From UBA1431 sp002329665 (GTDB taxonomy: Bacteria > Bacillota > Clostridia > Christensenellales > UBA1431): a stretch of DNA of 64,000 nt. Each line of letters starts with the position of its first letter. The stretch's first letter is position 1. The notes under the pieces are model-generated. The model had not been told where the DNA came from, searched no databases, and saw only the letters and a program-made list of their open reading frames with translations. The position numbers were made by a program, and so were the translations under genes. The stretch is from NCBI GenBank assembly GCA_040772545.1, contig JAXGXY010000001.1, forward strand, positions 248,001 through 312,000, in the 5' to 3' direction. Of this stretch, positions 42,734-50,927 are shown in pieces.

Positions 42734-44104
42734 CTATGGGCACGCGTTTAACTGGTCGGAACCTGCGTGGTTGATCTGGCGGGTCTTCCAGCTTCCCCTC
42801 TGGACGTAGAAAATACTGATGAGTATCGCCGCCAGCGTCGCGACGGGGACGGAAACGGCGATCCCGTCCGTGCCGATCACGGGCACGAGCAGGAGGGCGA
42901 GCGGCGCGCGCAGCAGGGAATTGAAAATAGAGTTGACGAGGGTGAACCAGGTCTGTCCCGACGCGGTCGCCAGCGCGTTGAGGGAGAACACGATCGAGGC
43001 GAGGATATAGTCGAAGCTCACGATGCGGATATACGAAACGCCGACGGCCAGCACGTCCGGGTCCTGGGTGAAACCGGCGAAGATGGCCTGCGGGAACAAC
43101 TGCACGAGGGCGAAAATCAGGACGGAAAGCCCCAGGGATATGCGCATGCCGACGTACATCGTGTGTTTCGCGCGATCGTACAGGCACGCGCCCAGGTTCT
43201 GCCCGGCCATCGAGGAGATGGACGAACCCATCGCGAGCCCGGGCAGGATGGCCACGCCGTTGACCTTGGACGCGATCCCGACCGCCGCCGAGGTCGCGAC
43301 GCCGAAGGAGTTGGCGAGCCCGACGAGTATCGCGAAAGAGAGCATGACGAACGCGGACTGTGCCGAGGACGGCAGCCCGATCTTCAGCAGCAGCCTGACC
43401 TTGTCCGCGTGCAGGCGGAAGCTTTTGAGCCTGAAATCGAAGACGAACTTGTTGCGCATAAGGTAGACTACGGAGAGGACGAAGCTCGCGGCCTGCGCGA
43501 TGACCGTGGCCAGCGCCGCTCCCGCCGCCCGCATCCCCATACCGCCGACGAACAACAGGTCGAGCGCGATGTTGATCCCCGTAGCGATGGCCACGAAGAC
43601 CATCGGGCGCACGGAGTCGCCCATGCCGCGCAGCATCGCGCAGACGGCGTTGTATCCGAATATGAAGACCGTGCCGCTTATGCAGATGGTCAGGTACGCC
43701 TGCGCGTCCGCGAACGCCTCGGCCGGCGTCTGGAGGAGGTGCAATACGGGCTCGCAGAAAAGGAGCATGATCCCGGTGATGAACACGGCCGATATGGCGT
43801 AGATCGAAAACATCGAGCCGATGGTGGCCGTAAGCTCTTTATGCTGCTTTGCGCCGAGGTACTGCGCGATCAGTATCGTTCCGCCGACGGTGAACCCGAT
43901 GATCAGGTTGGTGACGATATGGGTCACGAAGCCGCCGGTGTTGATCGCCGAGATCCCGACGGGCCCCACGAACCAACCGGCGATGAGCATGTCGACAATG
44001 TTGTAGAGGGCCTGTAAAAAAGTGGAAAGCAGAAAAGGCCAGGAAAAGCGGATGAGGTTGCGGATGATGCTGCCTTCGGTAAGGTCTGCATAGAACTTCT
44101 TCAT
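42734..44104 (-). CDS. MATE-family efflux transporter
   Basis: A 456-residue MATE exporter with 12 predicted helices in two halves, each starting with the family pattern (FSWPFLLSTFLQALYNIVDM in the first half; GLPSSAQSAFVMLSFAI in the second). It would expel drugs or toxic metabolites in exchange for Na+ or H+; the substrate cannot be told. Length is normal. It is transcribed alone on the minus strand from a near-consensus promoter. Confidence 0.94.
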   Translation of the reverse strand: MKKFYADLTEGSIIRNLIRFSWPFLLSTFLQALYNIVDMLIAGWFVGPVGISAINTGGFVTHIVTNLIIGFTVGGTILIAQYLGAKQHKELTATIGSMFSIYAISAVFITGIMLLFCEPVLHLLQTPAEAFADAQAYLTICISGTVFIFGYNAVCAMLRGMGDSVRPMVFVAIATGINIALDLLFVGGMGMRAAGAALATVIAQAASFVLSVVYLMRNKFVFDFRLKSFRLHADKVRLLLKIGLPSSAQSAFVMLSFAILVGLANSFGVATSAAVGIASKVNGVAILPGLAMGSSISSMAGQNLGACLYDRAKHTMYVGMRISLGLSVLIFALVQLFPQAIFAGFTQDPDVLAVGVSYIRIVSFDYILASIVFSLNALATASGQTWFTLVNSIFNSLLRAPLALLLVPVIGTDGIAVSVPVATLAAILISIFYVQRGSWKTRQINHAGSDQLNACP

Positions 44105-44143
44105 CGGGCGACGCTCCTGTTGAAGATAACATTAAGTCTTCCT

Positions 44144-44172
44144 ATCATAGAACGGGAAGTGTATTTTGTCAA
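44144..44172 (-). promoter_or_regulatory. Promoter for the MATE gene
   Basis: On the minus strand: TTGACA (44172-44167), 17-base spacer, TATGAT (44149-44144), about 40 bases before the ATG. Confidence 0.8.
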
Positions 44173-44195
44173 TAAACGCGACGGCCGGGGCATGG

Positions 44196-44224
44196 TTTCC
44201 AAGCGGGCGCGAATATGGTATAAT
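44196..44224 (+). promoter_or_regulatory. Promoter for the hemolysin-III-like gene
   Basis: TTTCCA (44196-44201), 17-base spacer, TATAAT (44219-44224), 33 bases before the ATG. Confidence 0.65.
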
Positions 44225-44256
44225 GGCCCACAAACCAATGCAGAAGGAGTGGGAGG

Positions 44257-44928
44257 ATGCAGCGGGCACAGAAGAAAGCCGTCGCCCTCGAGTGTCTGCC
44301 GGCGTACACGCTGGGCGAAGAGCTCTTCAACGCGATTTCGCACGGCGTAGGCGCGCTGCTTTCGGTCATCGGCCTTATCGCCATGACCATGGCCGCGGCA
44401 CAGACCGGCGCCATGCTCCGCGTTGCGTGCGCCGTCATCTACGGCACCGCCCTTTTCGTGCTCTATTCCATGTCCACGCTCTACCATTCGCTGCGCGGAA
44501 GGGCTAAGCGCGTGATGCGCGTCTGCGACCACTGCAGCATCTTCATCCTCATCGCGGGGACGTACACGCCCTATACGCTCATCCTCCTTCCCCAGAGCAT
44601 CGGGCTCAAGCTTTTAATCGCGATCTGGGCCTGCGCCGTCCTCGGCATCACGCTTACGGTGGTGAACCTGGAACGGTTTAAAAAGGTGTCCTTCGTCTGT
44701 TACATCGGAATGGGCTGGGCCGTCATCTTCGCCATCGGCCCCTTAGCCCGGGCGATCGCTCCCGCCGGCCTGCAGCTCACGATAGCCGGGGGCGTCGCCT
44801 ATATGCTCGGCCTGGGCTTTTACGCCTGGAAGAGATACCGCTATATGCATTCGGTGTGGCACCTGTTCGTGCTGGCCGGGAGCGCGGCGCACTTCGTTTC
44901 CATATTCTTTTATGTGATCCCTTCCTGA
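44257..44928 (+). CDS. Hemolysin III / PAQR-family membrane protein
   Basis: A 223-residue integral membrane protein with seven helices. Family motifs are EELFNAISHGVGALLS near residue 21, YHSLRGRAKRVMRVCDHCSIF with the metal-binding His and Asp, and the final HSVWHLFVLAGSAAHF with two His. Members are related to eukaryotic adiponectin receptors and may be metal-dependent lipid hydrolases; the hemolysin name is historical. The gene appears single, followed by the stem-loop-rich gap. Confidence 0.92.
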   Translation: MQRAQKKAVALECLPAYTLGEELFNAISHGVGALLSVIGLIAMTMAAAQTGAMLRVACAVIYGTALFVLYSMSTLYHSLRGRAKRVMRVCDHCSIFILIAGTYTPYTLILLPQSIGLKLLIAIWACAVLGITLTVVNLERFKKVSFVCYIGMGWAVIFAIGPLARAIAPAGLQLTIAGGVAYMLGLGFYAWKRYRYMHSVWHLFVLAGSAAHFVSIFFYVIPS

Positions 44929-45338
44929 CTTTTTTCGGGGAAAGACCCTGCCGGTTGTTCGGGCAGCGTGAACGCGCCCCACGGCGCGTTTTAGGCCGCC
45001 GACAACCCTTCGGGATTTGTCGACGGTTTTCTGTGTGGTTAAAATGCCGCTTTTTTAAAGCGGCATTTTTTCCGCCATTCTGACGCACATGTCGCCGGAT
45101 TGGATTGAAAGTGGGGGATTGCATCCCCCACATCTCCTGCCAGTAGGCTTTTTTGACAATCTGGAACGCGCCTCGCGGCGCGTTTTTTGCACGCACACAG
45201 CAAAGCCCCGCCAAATCAAATCCGCACAGTCCGACCAAACGACACCGCGCAAAGCGGTCTTTGCGGGTTTTACCTTGCCCTCTGCAAGCGTCCGAAACGG
45301 GCGATTGTTCGTATTAATCGCCGGCAGTTTGGCAAATG
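44929..45338 (+). repeat. Array of six stem-loops in an intergenic region
   Basis: No gene is seen. Hairpins found: AACGCGCCCCACGGCGCGTT (44971-44990); CCGACAA...TTGTCG around 45000-45022; AAAATGCCGCTTT/AAAGCGGCATTTT (45041-45069), a perfect 13-base-pair stem; GTGGGGGAT/ATCCCCCAC (45111-45131); AACGCGCC/GGCGCGTT (45165-45184) with a T-run; CGCAAAG/CTTTGCG (45248-45265) with GGTTTT. The first and fifth are the same module in two versions. Several look like intrinsic terminators in series. Confidence 0.75.
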
Positions 45339-45367
45339 ACATACGCGTGCCCCCCTGCTCATAGATT
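45339..45367 (+). promoter_or_regulatory. Candidate sigma-E promoter of spoIIID
   Basis: ACATACG (45339-45345), 14-base spacer, CATAGATT (45360-45367), 33 bases before the GTG start. Confidence 0.5.
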
Positions 45368-45399
45368 GTAATAAAGCTTGTTTACGGGGGGCGCGTCAG

Positions 45400-45684
45400 G
45401 TGAAGGAATATATTGAGAAAAGGGCTCTGGAGATTGCCCAGTATATCATCGAAACCGGGTCGACGGTGCGTGAAGCGGCGAGGGCGCACAAGGTTTCCAA
45501 GTCTACCGTTCACAAAGACATGTCCGAACGCCTGCCCAGGATCAACGTGCAGATGTACAAACAGGTCAAACGCATCCTGGAGAAGAACAAGGCGGAGCGG
45601 CATATCCGGGGAGGCAAAGCCACGTATCTAAAATACAAAAACGGCTATAAAAAGCCCCGGAAAGTCTTGGTAGCAAAGCCGTAG
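45400..45684 (+). CDS. spoIIID: Stage III sporulation protein D, transcriptional regulator
   Basis: A 94-residue SpoIIID with the helix-turn-helix TVREAARAHKVSKSTVHKDM (about residues 22-41) and a basic C-terminal helix. It binds DNA in the mother cell and tunes the sigma-E regulon before sigma-K acts. The length is close to the usual 80-95. It starts with GTG after a G-rich stretch. mbl follows 94 bases downstream, the usual order in this phylum, which supports the assignment. Confidence 0.96.
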   Translation: MKEYIEKRALEIAQYIIETGSTVREAARAHKVSKSTVHKDMSERLPRINVQMYKQVKRILEKNKAERHIRGGKATYLKYKNGYKKPRKVLVAKP

Positions 45685-45687
45685 GAA

Positions 45688-45716
45688 TTGACAACAAACT
45701 GGCTTCCATGTATTAT
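45688..45716 (+). promoter_or_regulatory. Promoter for mbl
   Basis: TTGACA (45688-45693), 17-base spacer, TATTAT (45711-45716), starting four bases after the spoIIID stop. Confidence 0.75.
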
Positions 45717-45778
45717 TGTGTAGAGTATGAGGGGCAATTCCGCCGATGGGGCTTCGTACTGAAAGGAAACGATAATAC

Positions 45779-46822
45779 ATGCGCTGGTTTGAATTTAGCG
45801 ACGTTGGAATAGATTTGGGCACCGCAAGCGTACTCATATATGTTAAGGACAAGGGCATCGTGCTGCGCGAGCCTTCCGTGGTTGCGATAAACAAGGTTAC
45901 GGGCAAGATGCTCGCCGTCGGGGACGAGGCGCGCAAGATGCTGGGAAGGACCCCCGGCAACATCGTGGCCATACGGCCGCTCCAGGACGGCGTCATTTCG
46001 AACTACGACATCACGGAGAGGATGCTCCGGTTTTTTCTTCGCAAGGTGGTGGGCCGGCGGATCTTCTTCAAGCCGCGTGCCGTGGTATGCGTCCCCAGCG
46101 GCGTGACCGAGGTCGAAAAACGTTCCGTGGTCGAAGCCACCGAACAGGCCGGCGCGAGCCGCGCATACTGCATCAAGGAGCCCATAGCGGCGGCGATCGG
46201 CGCGGGCATCGACATCGCCGTGCCCAACGGCAACATGATCATCGACGTCGGCGGCGGCACGACGGACGTCGCCGTCATATCCCTGGCGAACATGGTCATC
46301 GCCGATTCGATAAAATGCGCCGGCGACAAATTCGACGAAGCGATCTCGCGCTATATGCGCAAGAAGCACAACCTGCTCATCGGCGACCGTACGGCCGAAA
46401 TGATGAAGATCACCATCGGTTCGGCCTATCCGAGGAAGGAGCCGGTCTACACGACGGTCACCGGGCGAAGCCTCGTTGCGGGCCTGCCCAAGGAGATCAC
46501 GGTCAGCTCCGACGAGATGATCGAGGCCCTGGAAGAGCCGCTTCAGGCCATTATGGAGGTCGTGCATTCCATCCTCGAACGCACGCCGCCCGAGCTTTCG
46601 GCGGACATTGCGGAAAACGGGATATGCATGACGGGCGGAGGGTCGCTCCTCTACGGGCTGGACAGGCTGTTGTCCGAACACACGAAGATTCCCTGCTATG
46701 TCGCGGAAGACGCCATCTCCTGCGTGGCCATAGGTACGGGAAAGGCGTTGATGAACCTGTCCCAGTACGCTTCCGGCGCCGTTTTTGATTACAGGCGGGG
46801 CGACTACTACGAGGAACCCTGA
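45779..46822 (+). CDS. mbl: MreB-like cell-shape protein Mbl
   Basis: A 347-residue bacterial actin that polymerises under the membrane and guides cylindrical wall growth. ATP-binding segments are GIDLGTASVLIY (phosphate 1), MIIDVGGGTTDVAV (phosphate 2) and GGGSLLYGLD (adenosine). The position directly after spoIIID, as in B. subtilis, favours the name mbl over mreB. The chain is full length. It has its own vegetative promoter and a strong terminator. Confidence 0.94.
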   Translation: MRWFEFSDVGIDLGTASVLIYVKDKGIVLREPSVVAINKVTGKMLAVGDEARKMLGRTPGNIVAIRPLQDGVISNYDITERMLRFFLRKVVGRRIFFKPRAVVCVPSGVTEVEKRSVVEATEQAGASRAYCIKEPIAAAIGAGIDIAVPNGNMIIDVGGGTTDVAVISLANMVIADSIKCAGDKFDEAISRYMRKKHNLLIGDRTAEMMKITIGSAYPRKEPVYTTVTGRSLVAGLPKEITVSSDEMIEALEEPLQAIMEVVHSILERTPPELSADIAENGICMTGGGSLLYGLDRLLSEHTKIPCYVAEDAISCVAIGTGKALMNLSQYASGAVFDYRRGDYYEEP

Positions 46823-46833
46823 CGATGCTGACG

Positions 46834-46862
46834 AAAACACTCTGATAATCAGAGTGTTTTTT
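46834..46862 (+). terminator. Terminator after mbl
   Basis: AAAACACTCTGA and TCAGAGTGTTTT form a perfect 12-base-pair stem with a TAA loop and a T-run. Confidence 0.92.
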
Positions 46863-46899
46863 GTCTTTATCAGGCAATATAATAATGAACTTTACTTGT

Positions 46900-46928
46900 T
46901 TGACATCAACCCTGAATTCTTATATAAT
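46900..46928 (+). promoter_or_regulatory. Promoter for the LCP gene
   Basis: TTGACA (46900-46905), 17-base spacer, TATAAT (46923-46928): a full consensus match. The leader to the ATG at 47018 is AT-rich. Confidence 0.85.
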
Positions 46929-47017
46929 AATTTAGCTTTGAATTTAACTTTTGTGAAAGAATATATTGGAAATTTTGTAACATTTTGCCGGGTCAGCCGG
47001 GCAGAAGGAGCCGTAAA

Positions 47018-48337
47018 ATGTCGAAGCGGAAGAAAATCATCCGTGCGCTGTATATAACGATCGCCGTCCTGATCATTGCGGCGTGCGGGTTCGGCGTGCT
47101 CGCCTACATGAGGGCGAGAAACGCCTGGGAAAACCCGCAGGACACGCTGAAGGCCGGGGCCGATACGTACGGGTACAAGGACAACGTCGTGAACCTCGTG
47201 CTCATCGGCACGGACAGCAGCGCCGCGCGCGAAGCCCTGAACAAGGGGGTGCGGACGGACACCATCGTGATATGCGCGATCGATATGGAGGAGCATACGG
47301 TGCGCTGCATCACGATCCCCCGGGACACGTACACCACCGTCAACGTCATCAACAACAGGGGCGAAGTGGTGGGGGAGGGCGTGAACAGGATCAACGCGGC
47401 GTATATGCTGGGAATCAACGGCAACAAGGGGTTCGACTACCAGAACACGCTCGACGCGCTCGGCGCCCTGTTCGGGAACCAGAAGATACCGTTCGAGTAC
47501 TACGCGGCCATCGACATGGACGGCATCATCCCGATCGCCGACGCGGTGGGAGGCGTGCCGGTCACGCTCGACGCCACCATCCCCGGCGTCGGCCAGCAGG
47601 GACAGACCGTGGTCCTGTCGGGACAGGCGGCGGAAAACTACGTGCGCACGCGCAAGGGCGTCACCGGCGGGTCCGACCTCAACCGGGCGAAACGGCAGCA
47701 GGCGTTCTTCCTGGGAATCGCCAAGCAGATCAAGGCGATGGGCCCGATGGACGCGGTGCCGCGGCTGTGGTCGAGCCTCCAGCAGTATTTCAGCACCAAC
47801 ATGTCCCTCGAGGACATGCTGGCGTTCGCGAGCATCCTCAACAAGACGGACGTGGGGGAAATCGAGTTCACGATGCCTGTGGGCACGACGGGCATGCTCA
47901 ACGGCATGAGCCTGTTCTTCCCCGACGACGAGCAGCTCCAGAACCTGGCGCTGGACACCTGGTTCAACCTCCCGCCGGGGACGGAACTCTGGACCAGCAC
48001 GCCGCGCAAGACGCCTTCGAAGATCATCGCCACGCCGACGTACAAGGTCTACACGCCCCCGCCGACGCCCAAGCCCACGCCGACGCCTTCGCTAACGCCT
48101 TCGCCGACGCCCGAGCCCACGGAGGAACCGGAGGACACGCCGGACCCTACCGTGAAGCCGACGAAGAAGCCGACGACGCCGCCGACGAAGCCGCCTGCAA
48201 CGACGAAACCGCCGACAGAGCCGCCTGCAACGCCGGAGGCGACGGATGAGACGGAGCCGACGGATGATGCGGGTGAGGCGACGGCGACGTCCGCGGATGA
48301 CTCGGCTGGTTCGGAAGCCGGCCCGGGAGATGAATAA
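47018..48337 (+). CDS. LytR-CpsA-Psr (LCP) family cell-wall ligase
   Basis: A 439-residue membrane-anchored LCP protein. After one N-terminal helix (about residues 8-30) the LCP domain has NLVLIGTDSS, RTDTIVICAID, TIPRDTYT, GVNRINAAYMLG and RTRKGVTGGSDLNRAKRQQ, with the conserved Arg and Asp that bind the lipid phosphate. Such enzymes attach anionic polymers or glycans to peptidoglycan. The last ~100 residues are a Pro/Thr/Glu-rich tail of PTPKPTPTP-like units ending in an acidic stretch, probably a wall-spanning spacer. AAGGAG precedes the ATG chosen. Confidence 0.93.
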   Translation: MSKRKKIIRALYITIAVLIIAACGFGVLAYMRARNAWENPQDTLKAGADTYGYKDNVVNLVLIGTDSSAAREALNKGVRTDTIVICAIDMEEHTVRCITIPRDTYTTVNVINNRGEVVGEGVNRINAAYMLGINGNKGFDYQNTLDALGALFGNQKIPFEYYAAIDMDGIIPIADAVGGVPVTLDATIPGVGQQGQTVVLSGQAAENYVRTRKGVTGGSDLNRAKRQQAFFLGIAKQIKAMGPMDAVPRLWSSLQQYFSTNMSLEDMLAFASILNKTDVGEIEFTMPVGTTGMLNGMSLFFPDDEQLQNLALDTWFNLPPGTELWTSTPRKTPSKIIATPTYKVYTPPPTPKPTPTPSLTPSPTPEPTEEPEDTPDPTVKPTKKPTTPPTKPPATTKPPTEPPATPEATDETEPTDDAGEATATSADDSAGSEAGPGDE

Positions 48338-48348
48338 CAGACAGGGCA

Positions 48349-48381
48349 ACGAAGAGCAGCGCGGCTGCTCTTCGTTTTTTT
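48349..48381. terminator. Terminator between the LCP gene and ttcA-like gene
   Basis: ACGAAGAGCAGC and GCTGCTCTTCGT form a perfect 12-base-pair stem with a GCG loop and a T-run. Confidence 0.92.
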
Positions 48382-48390
48382 ATGTTGGCC

Positions 48391-49113
48391 TTACGGCCTG
48401 GCCTTGTCCCAGAGGCCGTAGGCGTCCGTGTTCTGAAGGGCGTGGAGCATCCTCTCCTTGGCCCCCGGTATCTCGGCGGCGATCCGCCCAAGGAGCGCCT
48501 TCATTTCCTGGCGTTTGGTGCGCCCGTCGGCCGGGCAGGGGTTTTCGGCCACCGGGAGCGACAGGCGCCTTACCGCGCTGGCGATGTGCTTTTCGGGGAG
48601 ATAGAGCATGGGCCGTATGAGGGTGATGCCGGTGCGATCCAGGTAGGACCGGGGGGAGAGCGTATAGACGCGGCCCTCGTAGAAAAGGCTGAGGAAAAAG
48701 GTCTCGAGCGCGTCGTCCATGTGGTGGGCGAGCGCCACCTTGTTGCACCCCAGCCGTTTCGCGTGATCGTTGAGCGCGCCCCGGCGGAGCTTGGCGCACA
48801 GCGAGCACGGGTTCTTTTCTTTTCGGATGTCGAAGACGACGGCCGCGATGTCGGTGGGGACGACGTGGAAGGGGACGCCGTTTTCGCTAGCGTACGCCTT
48901 TAGCGGCGAGGCGTCCGTACCGGGGAAACCGAGCTGCAGGTGGACGGCCAGGAACGTGAAGGGGACGGGGGAGAAATACCGGTACAGGCGCATGGCGTGC
49001 ATGAGCAGCACGCTGTCTTTTCCTCCAGAAACGCCCAGCGCGATACGGTCGCCCGGGTCGATCAGGCGGTAATCCGCGCAGGCGCGCCGGATGCAGCCCA
49101 GCACTTTTTTCAT
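48391..49113 (-). CDS. TtcA-type tRNA 2-thiocytidine synthesis / PP-loop ATPase
   Basis: A 240-residue PP-loop enzyme. The ATP pyrophosphatase motif SGGKDSVLL is near residue 29. Cys residues in CSLC (about 109-112) and a later NPCPAD Cys match the TtcA-type cluster-binding set, and HHMDDALETFF is a family hallmark. TtcA adds sulfur to cytidine 32 of tRNAs using ATP and an Fe-S cluster. AAGGAGG lies before the ATG at 49113; the longer frame lacks a ribosome site. TilS is another PP-loop choice, but the Cys pattern favours TtcA. Confidence 0.88.
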   Translation of the reverse strand: MKKVLGCIRRACADYRLIDPGDRIALGVSGGKDSVLLMHAMRLYRYFSPVPFTFLAVHLQLGFPGTDASPLKAYASENGVPFHVVPTDIAAVVFDIRKEKNPCSLCAKLRRGALNDHAKRLGCNKVALAHHMDDALETFFLSLFYEGRVYTLSPRSYLDRTGITLIRPMLYLPEKHIASAVRRLSLPVAENPCPADGRTKRQEMKALLGRIAAEIPGAKERMLHALQNTDAYGLWDKARP

Positions 49114-49180
49114 GCCCGGTCCTCCTTTCAGTTCATACCCCATTATAACCCCCGGAGGCCGCGGGCGGAAGGCGGACCCG

Positions 49181-49210
49181 TTGACATCGCCGGAAGGCAC
49201 CCAGTATAAT
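49181..49210 (+). promoter_or_regulatory. Promoter for the small exporter-metK-recD2 run
   Basis: TTGACA (49181-49186), 18-base spacer, TATAAT (49205-49210), about 55 bases before the ATG at 49265. Confidence 0.75.
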
Positions 49211-49264
49211 AATCTCTGGAACAAGAGGCTAAATTATCCTTAGCCGGATTGGAAAACGCGCCGT

Positions 49265-49711
49265 ATGAATTTTGGACAGATCCTTTCCGTGATAGGCACG
49301 GCATGCCTGCCGGTGGTCGAGCTGAAGGGAGCCATCGCCACGGGCCGGCTCATGGATTTACCGCTCTGGGAGACTTTCCTGCTGGCGTATATCGGATCGA
49401 TACTTCCGGTACCGTTTATACTGCGTTTCTCACAGCCTTTGATGGCGCGGCTTCGCCGGACGAAACCGTTAAAACGCATGGCGCACTGGTTGGAGGCGCG
49501 GACGTTGCGCAAGAGTTCGACGATCCGCAAATACAGCCTGGTGGGGCTTTTCATTTTTGTGGCGATCCCGCTGCCTACCACCGGCGTGTGGACAGGCTCT
49601 CTGATCGCCTCGTTTCTCGGGCTCAGGCTCTGGCCGTCGTTTATCGTCATCCTTTTGGGGAACGCGGTGGCGGGGCTGCTCGTGCTGAGCATCAGTTACG
49701 GAGTATTCTAG
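49265..49711 (+). CDS. Small multidrug export family (PF06695-type) membrane protein
   Basis: A 148-residue protein with about four hydrophobic segments, of the putative small multi-drug export family. Recognisable features are PVVELKGAIATG near residue 16, the PLPTTGVWTGSLIASFLG line near 101-118 and the Gly-rich final helix. The function of this family is not firmly established and export is inferred from early annotation. It precedes metK by 34 bases and may share its transcript. Confidence 0.82.
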   Translation: MNFGQILSVIGTACLPVVELKGAIATGRLMDLPLWETFLLAYIGSILPVPFILRFSQPLMARLRRTKPLKRMAHWLEARTLRKSSTIRKYSLVGLFIFVAIPLPTTGVWTGSLIASFLGLRLWPSFIVILLGNAVAGLLVLSISYGVF

Positions 49712-49745
49712 ATAGGGGCCGTACCGGCAAAAAAAGGAGAATGAA

Positions 49746-50918
49746 ATGGACAAAAGACTGTTTACATCGGAGTCGGTCAGCGAGGGCCATCCCGATAAGG
49801 TCTGCGACCAGATTGCGGACGCCGTTCTCGACGCGATACTCACCGGAGACGCCACTGCGCGCGTGGCCTGCGAGACCGTGGCCACGACCGGCCTAATCCT
49901 GGTGATGGGGGAGATCACGACCGGCTGCTACGTGGACATAGAGCGCATCGTGAGGGACACGGTGCTCAAAATCGGCTACGATTCGTCGGACATGGGGTTC
50001 GACGGCAGGACCTGCGCGGTCCTCACCTGTATCGACGAGCAGTCGCCGGACATCGCGCAGGGCGTCAACGTCTCGCTCGAATCGAGGATGGGGCTGTCGG
50101 CGGCGGACACCGGCGCGGGCGACCAGGGGATGATGTTCGGATACGCCTGCGACCAGACGCCCGAACTGATGCCCATGCCCATCGAGTTCGCGCACCGCGT
50201 GATGCGCGAGCACGCCCGGGCAAGGAAGAGCGGGAAGCTGCCTTTCCTGCGCCCCGACGCGAAGGCCCAGGTGACGGTCGAGTACCGCGGCGGCCGCCCC
50301 GCGCGCGTGGACACGGTGGTCGTTTCCACGCAGCATTCCCCCGACGCACAGCAGGAGGAAATCCACAGAGGCGTGGTCGAGGACATCGTCAGGGCCGCCC
50401 TGCCCGAAGCGTACCTCGACGCCGAAACCCGCTACCTCGTCAACCCGTCTGGCCGGTTCGTCGTCGGCGGGCCGCACGGGGATTCGGGGCTCAGTGGCCG
50501 TAAGATCATCGTGGACACCTACGGCGGCTACGCGCGCCACGGCGGCGGGAGCTTTTCGGGCAAGGACCCGAGCAAGGTCGACCGCAGCGCGTCCTATATG
50601 ACGCGTTACGTCGCGAAGAACCTGGTCGCGGCCGGGGTCGCGCGCGAAGTCGAACTGCAGATCGCCTACGCGATCGGCGTGGCGCGGCCGATATCGGTCA
50701 ACGTCGACAGTTTCGGCACGGGCGCGATGCCGGACAGCGAGATCGCGGCGCTGGTGCAGAAGCGCTTCGACATGCGCCCGTCCGCGATCATCGAGCAGCT
50801 TTCCCTGCAGTGCCCGATCTACCTGCAGACCGCGGCCTACGGTCACTTCGGAAGGGGGGACCTCGACCTGCCCTGGGAGCGCACCGACCGTGTCGGCGAC
50901 CTGAAGCGGGGCCTTTGA
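49746..50918 (+). CDS. metK: S-adenosylmethionine synthetase
   Basis: A 390-residue MetK that makes S-adenosylmethionine from methionine and ATP. Family segments are SEGHPDKVCDQIADAVLD (about 10-27), GAGDQGMMFGYA near 117-128 and GGPHGDSGLSGRKIIVDTYGG over 242-262. The chain is complete. AAAGGAG precedes the ATG. No SAM riboswitch was recognised in the short space before it. recD2 starts nine bases after its stop. Confidence 0.97.
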   Translation: MDKRLFTSESVSEGHPDKVCDQIADAVLDAILTGDATARVACETVATTGLILVMGEITTGCYVDIERIVRDTVLKIGYDSSDMGFDGRTCAVLTCIDEQSPDIAQGVNVSLESRMGLSAADTGAGDQGMMFGYACDQTPELMPMPIEFAHRVMREHARARKSGKLPFLRPDAKAQVTVEYRGGRPARVDTVVVSTQHSPDAQQEEIHRGVVEDIVRAALPEAYLDAETRYLVNPSGRFVVGGPHGDSGLSGRKIIVDTYGGYARHGGGSFSGKDPSKVDRSASYMTRYVAKNLVAAGVAREVELQIAYAIGVARPISVNVDSFGTGAMPDSEIAALVQKRFDMRPSAIIEQLSLQCPIYLQTAAYGHFGRGDLDLPWERTDRVGDLKRGL

Positions 50919-50927
50919 GGTGGCGCC

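Noticed and set aside
48055..48240. Possible CRISPR-like or satellite repeat
   Set aside because: Short irregular units encode the Pro/Thr-rich LCP tail; no spacers or regular period. No CRISPR array was found in the window.
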